A stretch of 64,000 nt of DNA from Paraflavitalea soli (GTDB taxonomy: Bacteria > Bacteroidota > Bacteroidia > Chitinophagales > Chitinophagaceae), in assembly GCF_003555545.1 (NCBI RefSeq), contig NZ_CP032157.1, forward strand, positions 7,878,546-7,942,545. Reading direction: 5' to 3'. Below are positions 51,325 to 60,536 of the stretch, piece by piece. The position numbers and the translations under genes were made by a program. Below the pieces are notes generated by a model. That model had not been told where the DNA came from. It worked only from the letters and a program-made list of their open reading frames with translations, and did no database searches. The stretch's first letter is position 1. Every line of letters starts with the position of its first letter.

Positions 51325-52575
51325 ATGTTCGATAAATATCCCTTTACAGTACAGGAAAATTTTATACGCTATGTGCAGATAGACACCCAGAGCGATCCCC
51401 AGTCTACCACCTTCCCTTCTACCGAGAAGCAAAAAACACTGGGTCGTTTACTCGTGCAGGATCTCCTGCAGATAGGCGTGCCAGATGCCCACCTCGATGA
51501 GTTCGGTTATGTATACGCTACCATTCCCGCCAATACCGACAAGCAGGTACCCGTCATCTGTTTCTGTGCCCATATGGATACCGCACCCGACTGTACAGGC
51601 GCCGGCGTAAAACCCATTGTACATACTAATTATGAGGGTGGCGATATCGTATTACCCGATGATCCCACCCAGGTTATTTCCCCTGCCGACCATCCCTACC
51701 TGCGTAAGAAGATCGGCGAAGACATCATCACCGCTTCCGGTACTACTTTGCTGGGCGCCGATGACAAAGCAGGTGTGGCCGTCATCATCGATATGGCAAA
51801 CTTCCTCGTCTCCCATCCTGAAGTAAAGCATGGGACCATCAAAATATTGTTTACCCCCGATGAAGAAATAGGACGTGGTGTCGATAAAGTAGACCTCCAA
51901 AAGCTGGGCGCCGATTTTGCCTATACCCTCGATGGAGGAGAGCGCGGTTCTTTCGAGGCCGAGACCTTCTCCGCCGATGCTGTTACCATTACCTTCCATG
52001 GCATCAGCGCCCATCCCGGTTATGCCAAAGACAAATTGGTGAATGCCATCAAAGTGGCAGCTTACTTCCTCGACCAACTGCCCAAAGATGCCTGGTCTCC
52101 CGAAACTACCGAAGACCGCTACGGTTTTGTGCACCCTGTGCACATCGAAGGCATGACCGAAAAAGCAACCCTCCAGTTCATCATACGCGATTTCTATACC
52201 CACAAATTGGCCGCTTATGAAAACTCCCTGCGCGATGAGCTCGAATTGGCCCTCAGCAAATTCCCCGGCGCCAAGGCCGATTTTGTGGTGAAAGAACAAT
52301 ACCGCAACATGAAAGAAGTGCTCGACAACCATCCCCAGGTATCCCAATATGCCATCGGGGCCATCGCGCGTGCAGGTGTTCCCGTCATCGAAATGAGCGC
52401 CCGCGGCGGTACCGACGGTTCCCGTTTGTCGTTTATGGGTTTGCCCTGTCCCAATCTATTCACCGGTGAGATGGCCTTTCATGGCAAGCACGAATACGTA
52501 AGCGTACAGGATATGCAGAAGAGCGTTGAGACCATCGTACACCTGGCCATGATCTGGGAGGAAAAGGCTGGTTAA
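51325..52575 (+). CDS. pepT: Peptidase T (tripeptide aminopeptidase)
   Basis: The protein has 416 residues, of the M20B family. Zinc ligands and catalytic residues are seen in CFCAHMDTAPD (His, Asp), TTLLGADDKAGVAVI (bridging Asp), FTPDEEIGRGVDKVD (Glu-Glu), FAYTLDGGERG (Asp) and FHGKHEYVS (His). SAHPGYAKDKLVNAIKVAAYFL and SARGGTDGSRLSFMGLPCPNLFTG match PepT closely. It removes N-terminal residues from tripeptides in the cytoplasm. The ATG at 51325 is close to the divergent CPBP gene, so promoters overlap. Confidence 0.97.
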   Translation: MFDKYPFTVQENFIRYVQIDTQSDPQSTTFPSTEKQKTLGRLLVQDLLQIGVPDAHLDEFGYVYATIPANTDKQVPVICFCAHMDTAPDCTGAGVKPIVHTNYEGGDIVLPDDPTQVISPADHPYLRKKIGEDIITASGTTLLGADDKAGVAVIIDMANFLVSHPEVKHGTIKILFTPDEEIGRGVDKVDLQKLGADFAYTLDGGERGSFEAETFSADAVTITFHGISAHPGYAKDKLVNAIKVAAYFLDQLPKDAWSPETTEDRYGFVHPVHIEGMTEKATLQFIIRDFYTHKLAAYENSLRDELELALSKFPGAKADFVVKEQYRNMKEVLDNHPQVSQYAIGAIARAGVPVIEMSARGGTDGSRLSFMGLPCPNLFTGEMAFHGKHEYVSVQDMQKSVETIVHLAMIWEEKAG

Positions 52576-52581
52576 ATGTAT

Positions 52582-52672
52582 AGGTTAACAAGTTAACAGG
52601 TTGACGAGTGGATAAGTTGGCAAGGTGAGGCCTTATCAACCTGTCAACTTTCCAACCTGTCAACTCCACCCC
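52582..52672. repeat. Inverted pair of octamer tracts after pepT
   Basis: aggttaac, aagttaac, aggttgac, gagtggat, aagttggc, aaggtgag (52582-52629), then ttatcaac, ctgtcaac, tttccaac, ctgtcaac, tccacccc (52633-52672). The second half is the approximate inverse complement of the first, so a long imperfect hairpin is possible. Confidence 0.8.
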
Positions 52673-52706
52673 AACCTTTTCTCCATTTTACTCGTCAACC
52701 CATAAT

Positions 52707-53984
52707 ATGTTGATCAATGATCCTATAGCGTGTTGCTCCCTAAGAAAGTTAATCCCCTTCCTCCCTTTTCAACAAGTTGACCTTTCAACTTGTCAACCTT
52801 TTACCTTTTCAACTCGTCAACCCGTTCACCTTTCAACCCGTCAACCCCTGGGAGGTTTAATCCTCCTATTTATAGGTATCCTGCTAAGCATGTATGCCCC
52901 CGCGCAAAACTTACTCGCCAACGGCAGCTTTGAAGAGGAGAACATTTGCGTGGAATACAAGCACAATTGCGCCCCCGAAGCCTGGATGGCCAATTCCATG
53001 TGGGCCAATTATTACTATTATACCCCCGGCAAAGCATACGAGGGTACCCATTTTATAGGCCTGGCAGCGGGTGCCGTCTACCAGGGTGTACACAATTTCA
53101 TTCGTACCCGCCTGCTTTGTGGCCTCCAGCCCGGCCATCAGTACCAGCTTACTTTTTACCTGCGCTCCCGCCACGATATACTCGATAGCGTGGGCGTATA
53201 TTTTAGCCCGGGCGATTTCCTGTATGAAAAAAGGAGCTTCAAACTCCTGGAGCCTCAGCTTTGGGCTGTCAATGCATTGGATACCCTGGAAGCTGATCCC
53301 AACTATTGGCAAAAAGTACGCCTCATCTATACCGCCACTGGCGAAGAAGGCTTTATGACCATCGGTAGTTTCAACAGGAAAGAGTACAAGTTCCGGGGCA
53401 GCCCCGATTTCAACCGCGATTACTATTTCTATGTAGATGAAGTATCATTGATCCCCTTGGATAAGCAGGAGCAACTTTGTCCCCAGGCCGATAGCGTGGC
53501 TACTGATATATACAACGAGAACCAGCACCACGAAATGCTCAAAAGGCAGGTATATGCCCGCAGCAAAAATCCGCCCCCTATAATGCCTTTACCGAAGACG
53601 AGGAACAGGTTCATCCCTCCCCGTCAACGCATCGATACCCTCATTATCCCCGATATCTTTTTCGCCACTGCCAGCTATGAACTATCTCCCAAAAGTTACC
53701 ACTTGCTCGATAGTTTTTCCAACCAGCTCAGCAGGTTCCGCGTCGACTCTGTGGTCATTGAAGGACATACCGATAGTGTAGGTAAATTGGCTTATAACCA
53801 GCGGCTCTCACTCAACCGCGCAACCGCCGTGCAGGAGTACATAGAAGATAAATTACCACCGGAGAAGATCGTGTTCACGGTCCGCGGCTTTGCCTTCACG
53901 AAGCCTGTAGCATCCAATAAAACTCCGCGTGGCCGCCAAAAGAACAGGAGAGTGGAAGTATATGTGTACAGGAAAGAGCAGTAA
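52707..53984 (+). CDS. OmpA-family outer-membrane protein with an octamer-encoded N-terminal extension
   Basis: The protein has 425 residues. From ~53 a secretion helix GLILLFIGILLSMYAPAQ is evident, then a ~220-residue jelly-roll-like domain (NLLANGSFEEENICVEYKHN, GLAAGAVYQGVHNFIRTRL), then a C-terminal OmpA peptidoglycan-binding domain (FFATASYELSPKSYHLLDSF, VVIEGHTDSVGKLAYNQRLSLNRATAVQEYI, NRRVEVYV). Odd: residues ~21-50 in front of the helix are an 8-residue repeat (VDLSTCQP, FTFSTRQP, VHLSTRQP) written by ten octamers. The only ATG upstream of the helix is at 52707, so the signal peptide has a repeat-made n-region, or the start codon is lost and expression is weak. Confidence 0.82.
   Translation: MLINDPIACCSLRKLIPFLPFQQVDLSTCQPFTFSTRQPVHLSTRQPLGGLILLFIGILLSMYAPAQNLLANGSFEEENICVEYKHNCAPEAWMANSMWANYYYYTPGKAYEGTHFIGLAAGAVYQGVHNFIRTRLLCGLQPGHQYQLTFYLRSRHDILDSVGVYFSPGDFLYEKRSFKLLEPQLWAVNALDTLEADPNYWQKVRLIYTATGEEGFMTIGSFNRKEYKFRGSPDFNRDYYFYVDEVSLIPLDKQEQLCPQADSVATDIYNENQHHEMLKRQVYARSKNPPPIMPLPKTRNRFIPPRQRIDTLIIPDIFFATASYELSPKSYHLLDSFSNQLSRFRVDSVVIEGHTDSVGKLAYNQRLSLNRATAVQEYIEDKLPPEKIVFTVRGFAFTKPVASNKTPRGRQKNRRVEVYVYRKEQ
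52766..52845. repeat. Ten-unit octamer tract at the 5' end of the OmpA gene
   Basis: Units ttttcaac, aagttgac, ctttcaac, ttgtcaac, cttttacc, ttttcaac, tcgtcaac, ccgttcac, ctttcaac, ccgtcaac. Ten octamers, core NNNTCAAC, run into the signal-helix coding part. Confidence 0.9.
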
Positions 53985-54032
53985 GTATTGGAGAAGAAAC
54001 CCTCCATGAAGAAGAAACCCTCCCTGTTTTGT

Positions 54033-54185
54033 TCATTTCGACCTTGTTTATCGATTCAACCTTTTTTGTCATTTCAACCTTGTTTGTCATTTCGAACGCA
54101 GCGAAGCGGAGTGAGAAATCTGCTATCGAAGCAAAAGAATCCAAGCAAAAGATTGCCGACTGCCGATTGCCGACTGCCGATTCAC
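54033..54185. repeat. 18-base tandem R3 units, R3 core and heptamer tract A, reaching the reductase stop codon
   Basis: TCATTTCGACC-like units start at 54033, 54051, 54069 and 54087, 18 bases apart. The last runs into GCGGAGTGAGAAATCTGCTA. Heptamers gattgcc, gactgcc, gattgcc, gactgcc, gattcac occupy 54151-54185. The reductase stop codon (54182-54184) is part of the last unit. Confidence 0.87.
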
Positions 54186-55150
54186 GCCTTTTTCTTTATC
54201 GCCTTCACGATCTTATCCGCATGATCCCTTGAGTTCTCAATAAACCATACATGCGTATTCATGCCCCCGCATACCACCCCCGCCAGGTATACATTAGGCA
54301 GGTTCGTCTCCATCGTATCCGGGTTATAACTGGGTTGCAGCAGCGCATCATCCGATAGCCGGATGCCCACCCGCCGCAGGAAATCAAAATTGGGTTGGTA
54401 ACCCGTCAGCGATATCACATAGTCGTTTTCGATCGTCTCTATACCATACGGTGTCTGGATGTCCACTTCTTTTTCCCGGATCGCCACCAGGGTGGAATTA
54501 AAATAGGCTTTGATACTGCCTTCTTTGATCCGGTTCTCTATATCCGGCTTCACCCAGTATTTCACCCGGTCCCCTATTTTCTCTTTCCGCACCACCATCG
54601 TTACCGCAGCCCCTTTGCGCCAGGTTTCCAGCGCCGCATCCACCGACGAATTGCTGGCCCCTACCACCACCACTTTTTGCAGCGCGTAGAAATGCGCCTC
54701 CTTATAATAGTGCACCACCTTGGGCAATTCCTCACCGGGAATATCCAGCGTATTGGGAATATCATAAAAGCCCGTCGCAATAACGAGGTGGACCGCCGTA
54801 TACGAGCGTTGTGAGGTATACACCCGGTATTGGTCCCCTTCCCGTTCCACCCCCTTTACTTCTTCCTGCAGATGGATCCGGAGGTGGTTCGACACCGTCA
54901 CCCGCCGGTAATACTCCAGCGCTTCCGGCCGGGTGGGTTTGGGATTATTTGATACAAAAGGCACCCCGCCGATCTCCAGCCGCTCCGAGGTGGAGAAAAA
55001 GGTCATGTTCAGCGGATAATTAAAAAGAGAATTCGTCAAACACCCCTTTTCAAGTACCAGGTAATCCAATCCGGCTTTTTGTGCAGCCAGCGCACAGGCC
55101 AGCCCAATGGGGCCGCCTCCCACAATGATCAATGTATAGTGTTGCTGCAT
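54182..55150 (-). CDS. YpdA/Bdr-like bacillithiol disulfide reductase
   Basis: About 322 residues from the ATG at 55150. The FAD motif IIVGGGPIGLACALAAQKAG (residues ~7-26), ATGFYDIPNTLDIPGE, the NADPH motif VVVGASNSSVDAALETWRKGA and a C-terminal VYLAGVVCGGMNTHVWFIENSRDHA are seen, typical of YpdA-type proteins that keep bacillithiol reduced with NADPH. Unlike thioredoxin reductase there is no CxxC pair, and a single Cys at VVCGG is placed near the flavin. Bacteroidota are known to make bacillithiol. No bsh genes are in the window. The stop codon lies inside a heptamer. Confidence 0.85.
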   Translation of the reverse strand: MQQHYTLIIVGGGPIGLACALAAQKAGLDYLVLEKGCLTNSLFNYPLNMTFFSTSERLEIGGVPFVSNNPKPTRPEALEYYRRVTVSNHLRIHLQEEVKGVEREGDQYRVYTSQRSYTAVHLVIATGFYDIPNTLDIPGEELPKVVHYYKEAHFYALQKVVVVGASNSSVDAALETWRKGAAVTMVVRKEKIGDRVKYWVKPDIENRIKEGSIKAYFNSTLVAIREKEVDIQTPYGIETIENDYVISLTGYQPNFDFLRRVGIRLSDDALLQPSYNPDTMETNLPNVYLAGVVCGGMNTHVWFIENSRDHADKIVKAIKKKA

Positions 55151-55237
55151 AATAACAAGGTACAGGGCTTCATTCGCCCGTCTTTTTACGAATTCTGTCG
55201 TAATGAAATGATTCTTCAGCCGATATATGGAATACAA

Positions 55238-55511
55238 TTATATATATAATAATAGGAGCAAAAAATTTTTTTTGTGCAGCATGACAATTAGATTTGATGT
55301 CATAGAACGGTTAACAATTAGATAACGACTTTTTGAAAACTAGCAGCACATGAGAAAAACACCAACATTAACTGGCTGGACACTCCTTCTTTACTATCAT
55401 TTACAGTTTCCCAACCAGTGAATCCAACATCGATTCCCAGATCCAAGGTAACACCGCTCCCCCTGTCGGAGCCTCCAGGTTCAAATTAGCCATGATTACG
55501 CAAGAAAGTTC
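55238..55511. other. Noncoding stretch with a possible 30-codon frame
   Basis: AT-rich sequence (ATATATATAATAATAGGAG near 55242) followed by a region where the minus strand has a short frame, 55401-55493, reading MANLNLEAPTGGAV and so on. Another frame over the same bases reads VTLDLGIDVGFTGWETV, as if a frameshift divided one older gene. With the fragment that follows, the 55151-55804 gap looks like an eroded gene. Confidence 0.4.
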
Positions 55512-55778
55512 TTACAAACTGGTATATAGCCAGCCGTAAGGATCGGTACTTCTTTTCACAGGATTGTTTCCTGTTTTAGCCATGACATACAAATAGAAAT
55601 GATTGCCTTGCCGGTACATGCCAGCAATGGGTAATGTGTACGTATCCTCACTTGCGGGAGTAGTTCCGCGTTGCTTAAGCCATGAAATATATATAACGTA
55701 TAATGCTGACCGAAGATCAGTGTGCAGGAAACCTATGCCTGGTAGTGGGGCATAGCAAGATATTTCACAACCCAGTTT
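55512..55778 (-). pseudogene. Eroded C-terminal gene fragment of unknown family
   Basis: On the minus strand the frame is open for 89 codons without a start, ending with TAA at 55512. It reads ... HTDLRSALYVIYISWLKQRG, TTPASEDTYTLPIAGMY, RQGNHFYLYVMAK, TGNNPVKRSTDPYGWLYTSL. The composition is protein-like. A second frame over the upstream part (MIKNWVVKYLAMPHYQA) suggests a frameshift. I do not know the family. Confidence 0.4.
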
Positions 55779-55804
55779 TTAATCATTTCTAAATACGAAA
55801 CGTA

Positions 55805-58800
55805 ATGAGCATGAGAAAAACGCTGATGTTTGTAGTCAGCATGTTGCTGCTAACAGGCTCGCTGTTCGCCCAGAACCGGGTAATCACCGGTAAAGTAACA
55901 GATGAAAAAGGCGGCCCCATCCCCAACGCCTCCGTAATGATCAAGGGTAGTAATACCGGTGCAACTACCAATGGTGAAGGAGCTTTTTCCATCACCGTTC
56001 CCGCTTCAGCCAAAGTACTCGTTATTTCTTCTATTGGTCTGAGTGCTGCTGAAGTTACCATCGGCAACAAGACCACCATCGATGTTTCTCTTAAATCCTT
56101 AGATAAAGAATTGCAGGAAGTAGTGGTAGTGGGTTACGGTACACAAAAGAAATCTTCTGTAACTGCCAACATTGTAACCGTCAAAGGTTCTGCCATTGCC
56201 GACAAACCGGCGCCCAGCTTCGACGCATCCTTGGGTGGCCGCGCTGCCGGTGTGCAGATCACCATACCCAATGGAGTGGTCAACAATCCGCCCGTGTTCC
56301 GCATCCGTGGTACCAACTCCATCAACCTCAGCACCTATCCCCTCATCGTTGTCGATGGAGTGCCTACCTTCACCGGCGACGTAAGTGGTACACTGGCCGC
56401 TTCCAATGCACTCGCCAGCATCAACCCCGCCGATATCGAAAGCATGGACATCCTCAAGGATGCTGCCGCTACCGCTATTTATGGTAGCCGTGGCGCCAAT
56501 GGTGTTGTATTGATCACTACCAAGAAAGGTAAAAGAGGCAAAGCCAAAGTAGTATACGATGGCTGGGCAGGTTGGACAAAACCTACACGCCTCTGGGATA
56601 TGATGAATGCCGATCAATACATGGAAATTAAGAACGAAGGCCTGGCCAACCTGGCAACACCCGCAGCACCCCGTTACCTGCCCACCCCTGGCCCCGATGG
56701 ACAAAACATCAATACCAATTGGTACGATTATGCCTACCGCACAGGTTTCTCCCATAGCCACAACGTAAGCATTTCCGGCGGTAGCGATGCCACCACCTTC
56801 TATTTCTCTGCCGGCCTTACCGATCAGCAGGGTATGATCCTGAAGAACTCTTTCAACCGCAAGAATATTCGTTTCAATGTAGATCACCGCGTCAACAAAG
56901 TGCTCTCTGCCGGTATGAATGCCAATTACTCCAATGAGTACAATAAAGCAGCTGCCAACTCAGGCTCATTGCCCGGCGCCGCTTTCGCATCAGCTGGCCT
57001 TGCCCGTTTGGCCCTTACCCTGCCTCCCAATATTTCCCCTTACAAGAACGATGGCTCTTACAATACCAATGGCAATGCCATCGGACCTATGAACAACAAA
57101 GAGACCATCGGTTTCTGGAATCCCGTTCCCATCATCGACAACAACTATTCCAATGCTGAGAACGATCACATCCAGGGCAATGTATACGTACAGTTGAAAC
57201 CCATTCCCGATGTTACCCTCCGCACCAACTACGGTATCGATTACCTCAATGTGGACAATAGAGGTTTTAATACAGCCCTTATCGGCGATGGTTTCCCCAC
57301 TGGTTCTAGCTTTGGCAACCTGCAAAAGAACAAACGTTGGGTGTGGACCACTACCGCCCAGTACGACCATACCTTCTTCGACAAGCACACCGTATCACTG
57401 CTGGCAGGTACCGAACAACAGCGTACTACCAATGAAGGGTATGGTCTTAGCCGTACCCAATTGAGCGATCCTTTTTATAACAATATACAGGGCGGTTGGC
57501 TGACCAACAATACCTCGGGCCTGGCACTGGGAGAGAACTATCTCTGGAGCGGATTCTCACGCCTCAACTACGACTACGACCGCAAATATTTCCTTTCCGG
57601 TAGTTTCCGCCGCGACGGTTACTCTGCATTTGCAGACGGCCTCGAGTATGGTAACTTCTACAGCTTCTCAGCAGGATGGGACCTGGCCCAGGAGAAATTC
57701 TTCGCCAACAGTCCCCTCAGCCGCATCGTAAATGCCTTCAAGCTGAGAGGTAGCTATGGTACATCTGGTAACATCTCCGGTATCGGCAACTTCGCTTCCA
57801 ACTCATTCTACAGCGCAGGCTATTACAATGGTGCCGCTACCCTGGCTTTCTCACAGGCCGGTAACCCCAACCTTACCTGGGAAACCAGTAAGAAAACCGA
57901 TATCGGTTTCTCCTTCGGTTTGTTCAATGACCTGATCACCGGTGAAGTAGCCTATTATAAAAATGATGTAGACGGACTGCTCCTCAACGTACCCATGGCT
58001 CCCTCCACCGGTATGCCCAACAATCCGTTGACCAACATCGGCGCTATGTACAACAAAGGAATAGAAGTAACATTGAATGCTTCTCCCGTTTCCACCAAGG
58101 ATTTCCGCTGGACCACTTCATTCAACTATACTTACAACGAGAATAAAGTAACAACCCTGGCCCCCGGTGTACCTTTTATTACATCAGTTACCGGATTGGA
58201 AACAGTCAACATCACGATGCCCAACTATCCCATCAGCTACCTGTATGTAATACCTACTGCAGGCGTCAACCCCGCTACCGGACAACGCATCTTTGTCAAT
58301 GCAAAGGGTGAAAAAGTACAATACAACCACGCTGCTGCTGTAGGAGCACGGTATACTTACCTCGATGGTACCCTCGCCCCGGCTATCGACGCTGGTAAAG
58401 ACCAGGTGCCCATGTACAATAGCATCCCACGCTTCTATGGTGGTTTCGACAACAACTTTAACTATAAGAATTTCGACCTCAATGTGCTCGTCACTTACCA
58501 GGGCGGATTCTATGTATACAATGGTACACAGGCATCCATCCGCGACCAACGTTTCTGGAACAGCGAAACCGCCGTTCTCCGTCGTTGGAAAAAAGCAGGC
58601 GACGTGACCGATATTCCCCGTGTCGTATACGGCGACAACGTGTCCAACGGCTCTGCCAACCCCATCTCTGAGAATGTACAGAAAGGTGATTTTATCAAAT
58701 TGCGTAACGTAGCCCTCGGTTACAGCTTGCCCGCCAAAGCAGCCCAGAAACTGGGCATTGCCAATGCACGCTTCTATGTGAGCGGACAAAACCTCGGCAT

Positions 58801-58930
58801 CATTACCAAATACAAAGGACCCGATCCCGAAGTATCTTCCAATGGTAATGGCAACGGAAACCAGGGTGTTGACCGCAACTCCGTAGGCAACGCCATCACA
58901 ATGACCGTAGGCCTGACCGTAGGATTCTAA
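55805..58930 (+). CDS. SusC/RagA-type TonB-dependent outer-membrane receptor
   Basis: The protein has 1041 residues, with signal peptide MSMRKTLMFVVSMLLLTGSLFA. It lacks an STN domain. A carboxypeptidase-regulatory-like domain follows (VITGKVTDEKGGPIPNASVMIKG, ~25-105), then LQEVVVVGYGTQKKSSVT, the plug (GGRAAGVQIT, FRIRGTNS, PLIVVDGVPTFTGD, AATAIYGSRGANGVVLITTKKG) and a barrel ending ITMTVGLTVGF. It is partner to the SusD gene 29 bases downstream. No enzymes or regulators accompany the pair, so its substrate cannot be inferred. Codon use is rich in C-ending codons, like the nearby housekeeping genes, suggesting good expression. Confidence 0.96.
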   Translation: MSMRKTLMFVVSMLLLTGSLFAQNRVITGKVTDEKGGPIPNASVMIKGSNTGATTNGEGAFSITVPASAKVLVISSIGLSAAEVTIGNKTTIDVSLKSLDKELQEVVVVGYGTQKKSSVTANIVTVKGSAIADKPAPSFDASLGGRAAGVQITIPNGVVNNPPVFRIRGTNSINLSTYPLIVVDGVPTFTGDVSGTLAASNALASINPADIESMDILKDAAATAIYGSRGANGVVLITTKKGKRGKAKVVYDGWAGWTKPTRLWDMMNADQYMEIKNEGLANLATPAAPRYLPTPGPDGQNINTNWYDYAYRTGFSHSHNVSISGGSDATTFYFSAGLTDQQGMILKNSFNRKNIRFNVDHRVNKVLSAGMNANYSNEYNKAAANSGSLPGAAFASAGLARLALTLPPNISPYKNDGSYNTNGNAIGPMNNKETIGFWNPVPIIDNNYSNAENDHIQGNVYVQLKPIPDVTLRTNYGIDYLNVDNRGFNTALIGDGFPTGSSFGNLQKNKRWVWTTTAQYDHTFFDKHTVSLLAGTEQQRTTNEGYGLSRTQLSDPFYNNIQGGWLTNNTSGLALGENYLWSGFSRLNYDYDRKYFLSGSFRRDGYSAFADGLEYGNFYSFSAGWDLAQEKFFANSPLSRIVNAFKLRGSYGTSGNISGIGNFASNSFYSAGYYNGAATLAFSQAGNPNLTWETSKKTDIGFSFGLFNDLITGEVAYYKNDVDGLLLNVPMAPSTGMPNNPLTNIGAMYNKGIEVTLNASPVSTKDFRWTTSFNYTYNENKVTTLAPGVPFITSVTGLETVNITMPNYPISYLYVIPTAGVNPATGQRIFVNAKGEKVQYNHAAAVGARYTYLDGTLAPAIDAGKDQVPMYNSIPRFYGGFDNNFNYKNFDLNVLVTYQGGFYVYNGTQASIRDQRFWNSETAVLRRWKKAGDVTDIPRVVYGDNVSNGSANPISENVQKGDFIKLRNVALGYSLPAKAAQKLGIANARFYVSGQNLGIITKYKGPDPEVSSNGNGNGNQGVDRNSVGNAITMTVGLTVGF

Positions 58931-58959
58931 TCTCCAAACAACGTATTAAAAAGAAGAAT

Positions 58960-60423
58960 ATGAAAAAATATATGTTTAAGCTGGCAATCGTGGGAGGATT
59001 AACGATGGTGTTGTTTTCCTGCCAGAAAGGTACCTTAAACCCCACTTCTACTACCGCCCTGTCTGATCAAACCGCCTTTCAAACACTCGACCGGATCGAT
59101 GCCCAGGTGAAAGGGATCTATTCCGCTATTAAATCCGGACAAATGCTCGGCGGCAGGTATTTCCTCTACCATGATGCCCGTCCCGAAAACTTCCTTTCCG
59201 ATGATGGTAACCGCGTTACCATACGCGCCCCCTGGGAATTCTCCCTGGGTAGCAGCGACGATGAATGCCGCAACCTCTGGGCGGCCGCTTATACCACCAT
59301 CAACAGGGCCAATCTCTTCCTCGATGGAATGGAAGCCGGTGGTAATACCGTAGCAGGCGCCAAAGCCAACGAGTTCAACGGCGAAGCCAAATTCCTGAGA
59401 GCCCTCAGCTATTTTTGCCTCATCCAGTTGTATGCTCGCCCTTATTGGGATGGCAATGGCAGCAAACGCGGTCTTCCCCTTCGCCTAAAAGGCATCAACG
59501 GACCAGGTTTCAACGAACTCGCACCTGTAAATGTGGGCGAGGTATATAAGCAGATACTGCTCGATCTCGATTTTGCAGAGACCAACCTGGCCACTACCGT
59601 AGCAGACATCACCGCACGTACCACCAGGGCACACCGCAATACCGCCATCGCACTGAAAACAAGGGTATACCTCTGCATGAGAGATTATCCCAAAGTGATC
59701 ACCGAAGCCAATAAGATCGTGTCTGCCACCGCCCCTTTCAAAGCACCTTCAGGCGTAGCCCATGCACTGGCGGCTAACATTACCAGCCTGTTCAGCGGCG
59801 CCAGCACCGACCTGGAGAATATCTTCTCCATGCCCTTTACCAACAACGATGCCCCCGGCACCCAAAACCAACTGGGCCATTACTACCGTCCCGCCAGCTC
59901 TGGTGGTAATGCCATTTTCTCCCTCAATCCTGCCGGTGTCATTGGCGATGCTACATGGACAAAAACAGATGACCGCCGCAAACTGGTCGATACCGCAGCA
60001 AACAGCAAATCTTACCTGAAGAAGTTCAACGGTGGAGCCCCCTGGCTCGACTGGGCCCCCGTGATCCGCTATTCAGAAGTATTGCTCAACCTGGCCGAAG
60101 CCAGTGCCCGCGGCAATGCAGCAGTAGATCCCAAAGCTGTTGAACTGCTCAATGCAGTACGCAACCGCTCCGATAAAGCTACTACCTACACCGTAGCCAG
60201 CTTTGCCAGCGCTGCCGATCTCATCAGCGCCATCCTCCAGGAGCGCAACATCGAGCTCCTCGGTGAAGGTAGCCGCGGCATTGATATCCTCCGCCTGGGA
60301 TTGGATTTCCCAACCAAAACCAGCGGTGGCTTTACCGTATCCGCTGTCCCGTCCACCAGTGCCGCCTATATTTGGCCCATCTCATCCGATGAAACAAGGC
60401 TCAACCCGTTGATCAGTAACTAA
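58960..60423 (+). CDS. SusD/RagB family outer-membrane lipoprotein
   Basis: The protein has 487 residues, with lipoprotein leader MKKYMFKLAIVGGLTMVLFSC. The SusD body is seen: AFQTLDRIDAQVKGIYSAIKSGQ, RANLFLDGME, KFLRALSYFCLIQLYARPYWDGNGSKRGLPLRLKGI, VIRYSEVLLNLAEASARGNA, LLNAVRNRSD and LQERNIELLGEGSRGIDILRLG, closing with YIWPISSDETRLNP. It caps the preceding SusC. A terminator follows, so the pair is its own operon. Confidence 0.95.
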   Translation: MKKYMFKLAIVGGLTMVLFSCQKGTLNPTSTTALSDQTAFQTLDRIDAQVKGIYSAIKSGQMLGGRYFLYHDARPENFLSDDGNRVTIRAPWEFSLGSSDDECRNLWAAAYTTINRANLFLDGMEAGGNTVAGAKANEFNGEAKFLRALSYFCLIQLYARPYWDGNGSKRGLPLRLKGINGPGFNELAPVNVGEVYKQILLDLDFAETNLATTVADITARTTRAHRNTAIALKTRVYLCMRDYPKVITEANKIVSATAPFKAPSGVAHALAANITSLFSGASTDLENIFSMPFTNNDAPGTQNQLGHYYRPASSGGNAIFSLNPAGVIGDATWTKTDDRRKLVDTAANSKSYLKKFNGGAPWLDWAPVIRYSEVLLNLAEASARGNAAVDPKAVELLNAVRNRSDKATTYTVASFASAADLISAILQERNIELLGEGSRGIDILRLGLDFPTKTSGGFTVSAVPSTSAAYIWPISSDETRLNPLISN

Positions 60424-60455
60424 CCGGGCTGACCATTAACTGCTAAATAAAAAAT

Positions 60456-60492
60456 GATACCCCGGAATCTGTTTTTCCGGGGTATCTTTTTT
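60456..60492 (+). terminator. Intrinsic terminator of the SusC/SusD operon
   Basis: GATACCCCGGAA (60456-60467) pairs with TTCCGGGGTATC (60475-60486), followed by six T. Confidence 0.92.
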
Positions 60493-60536
60493 ATTTTAGG
60501 ACAGCAACTCCACACCTGAATAATAAACCCTGCACT

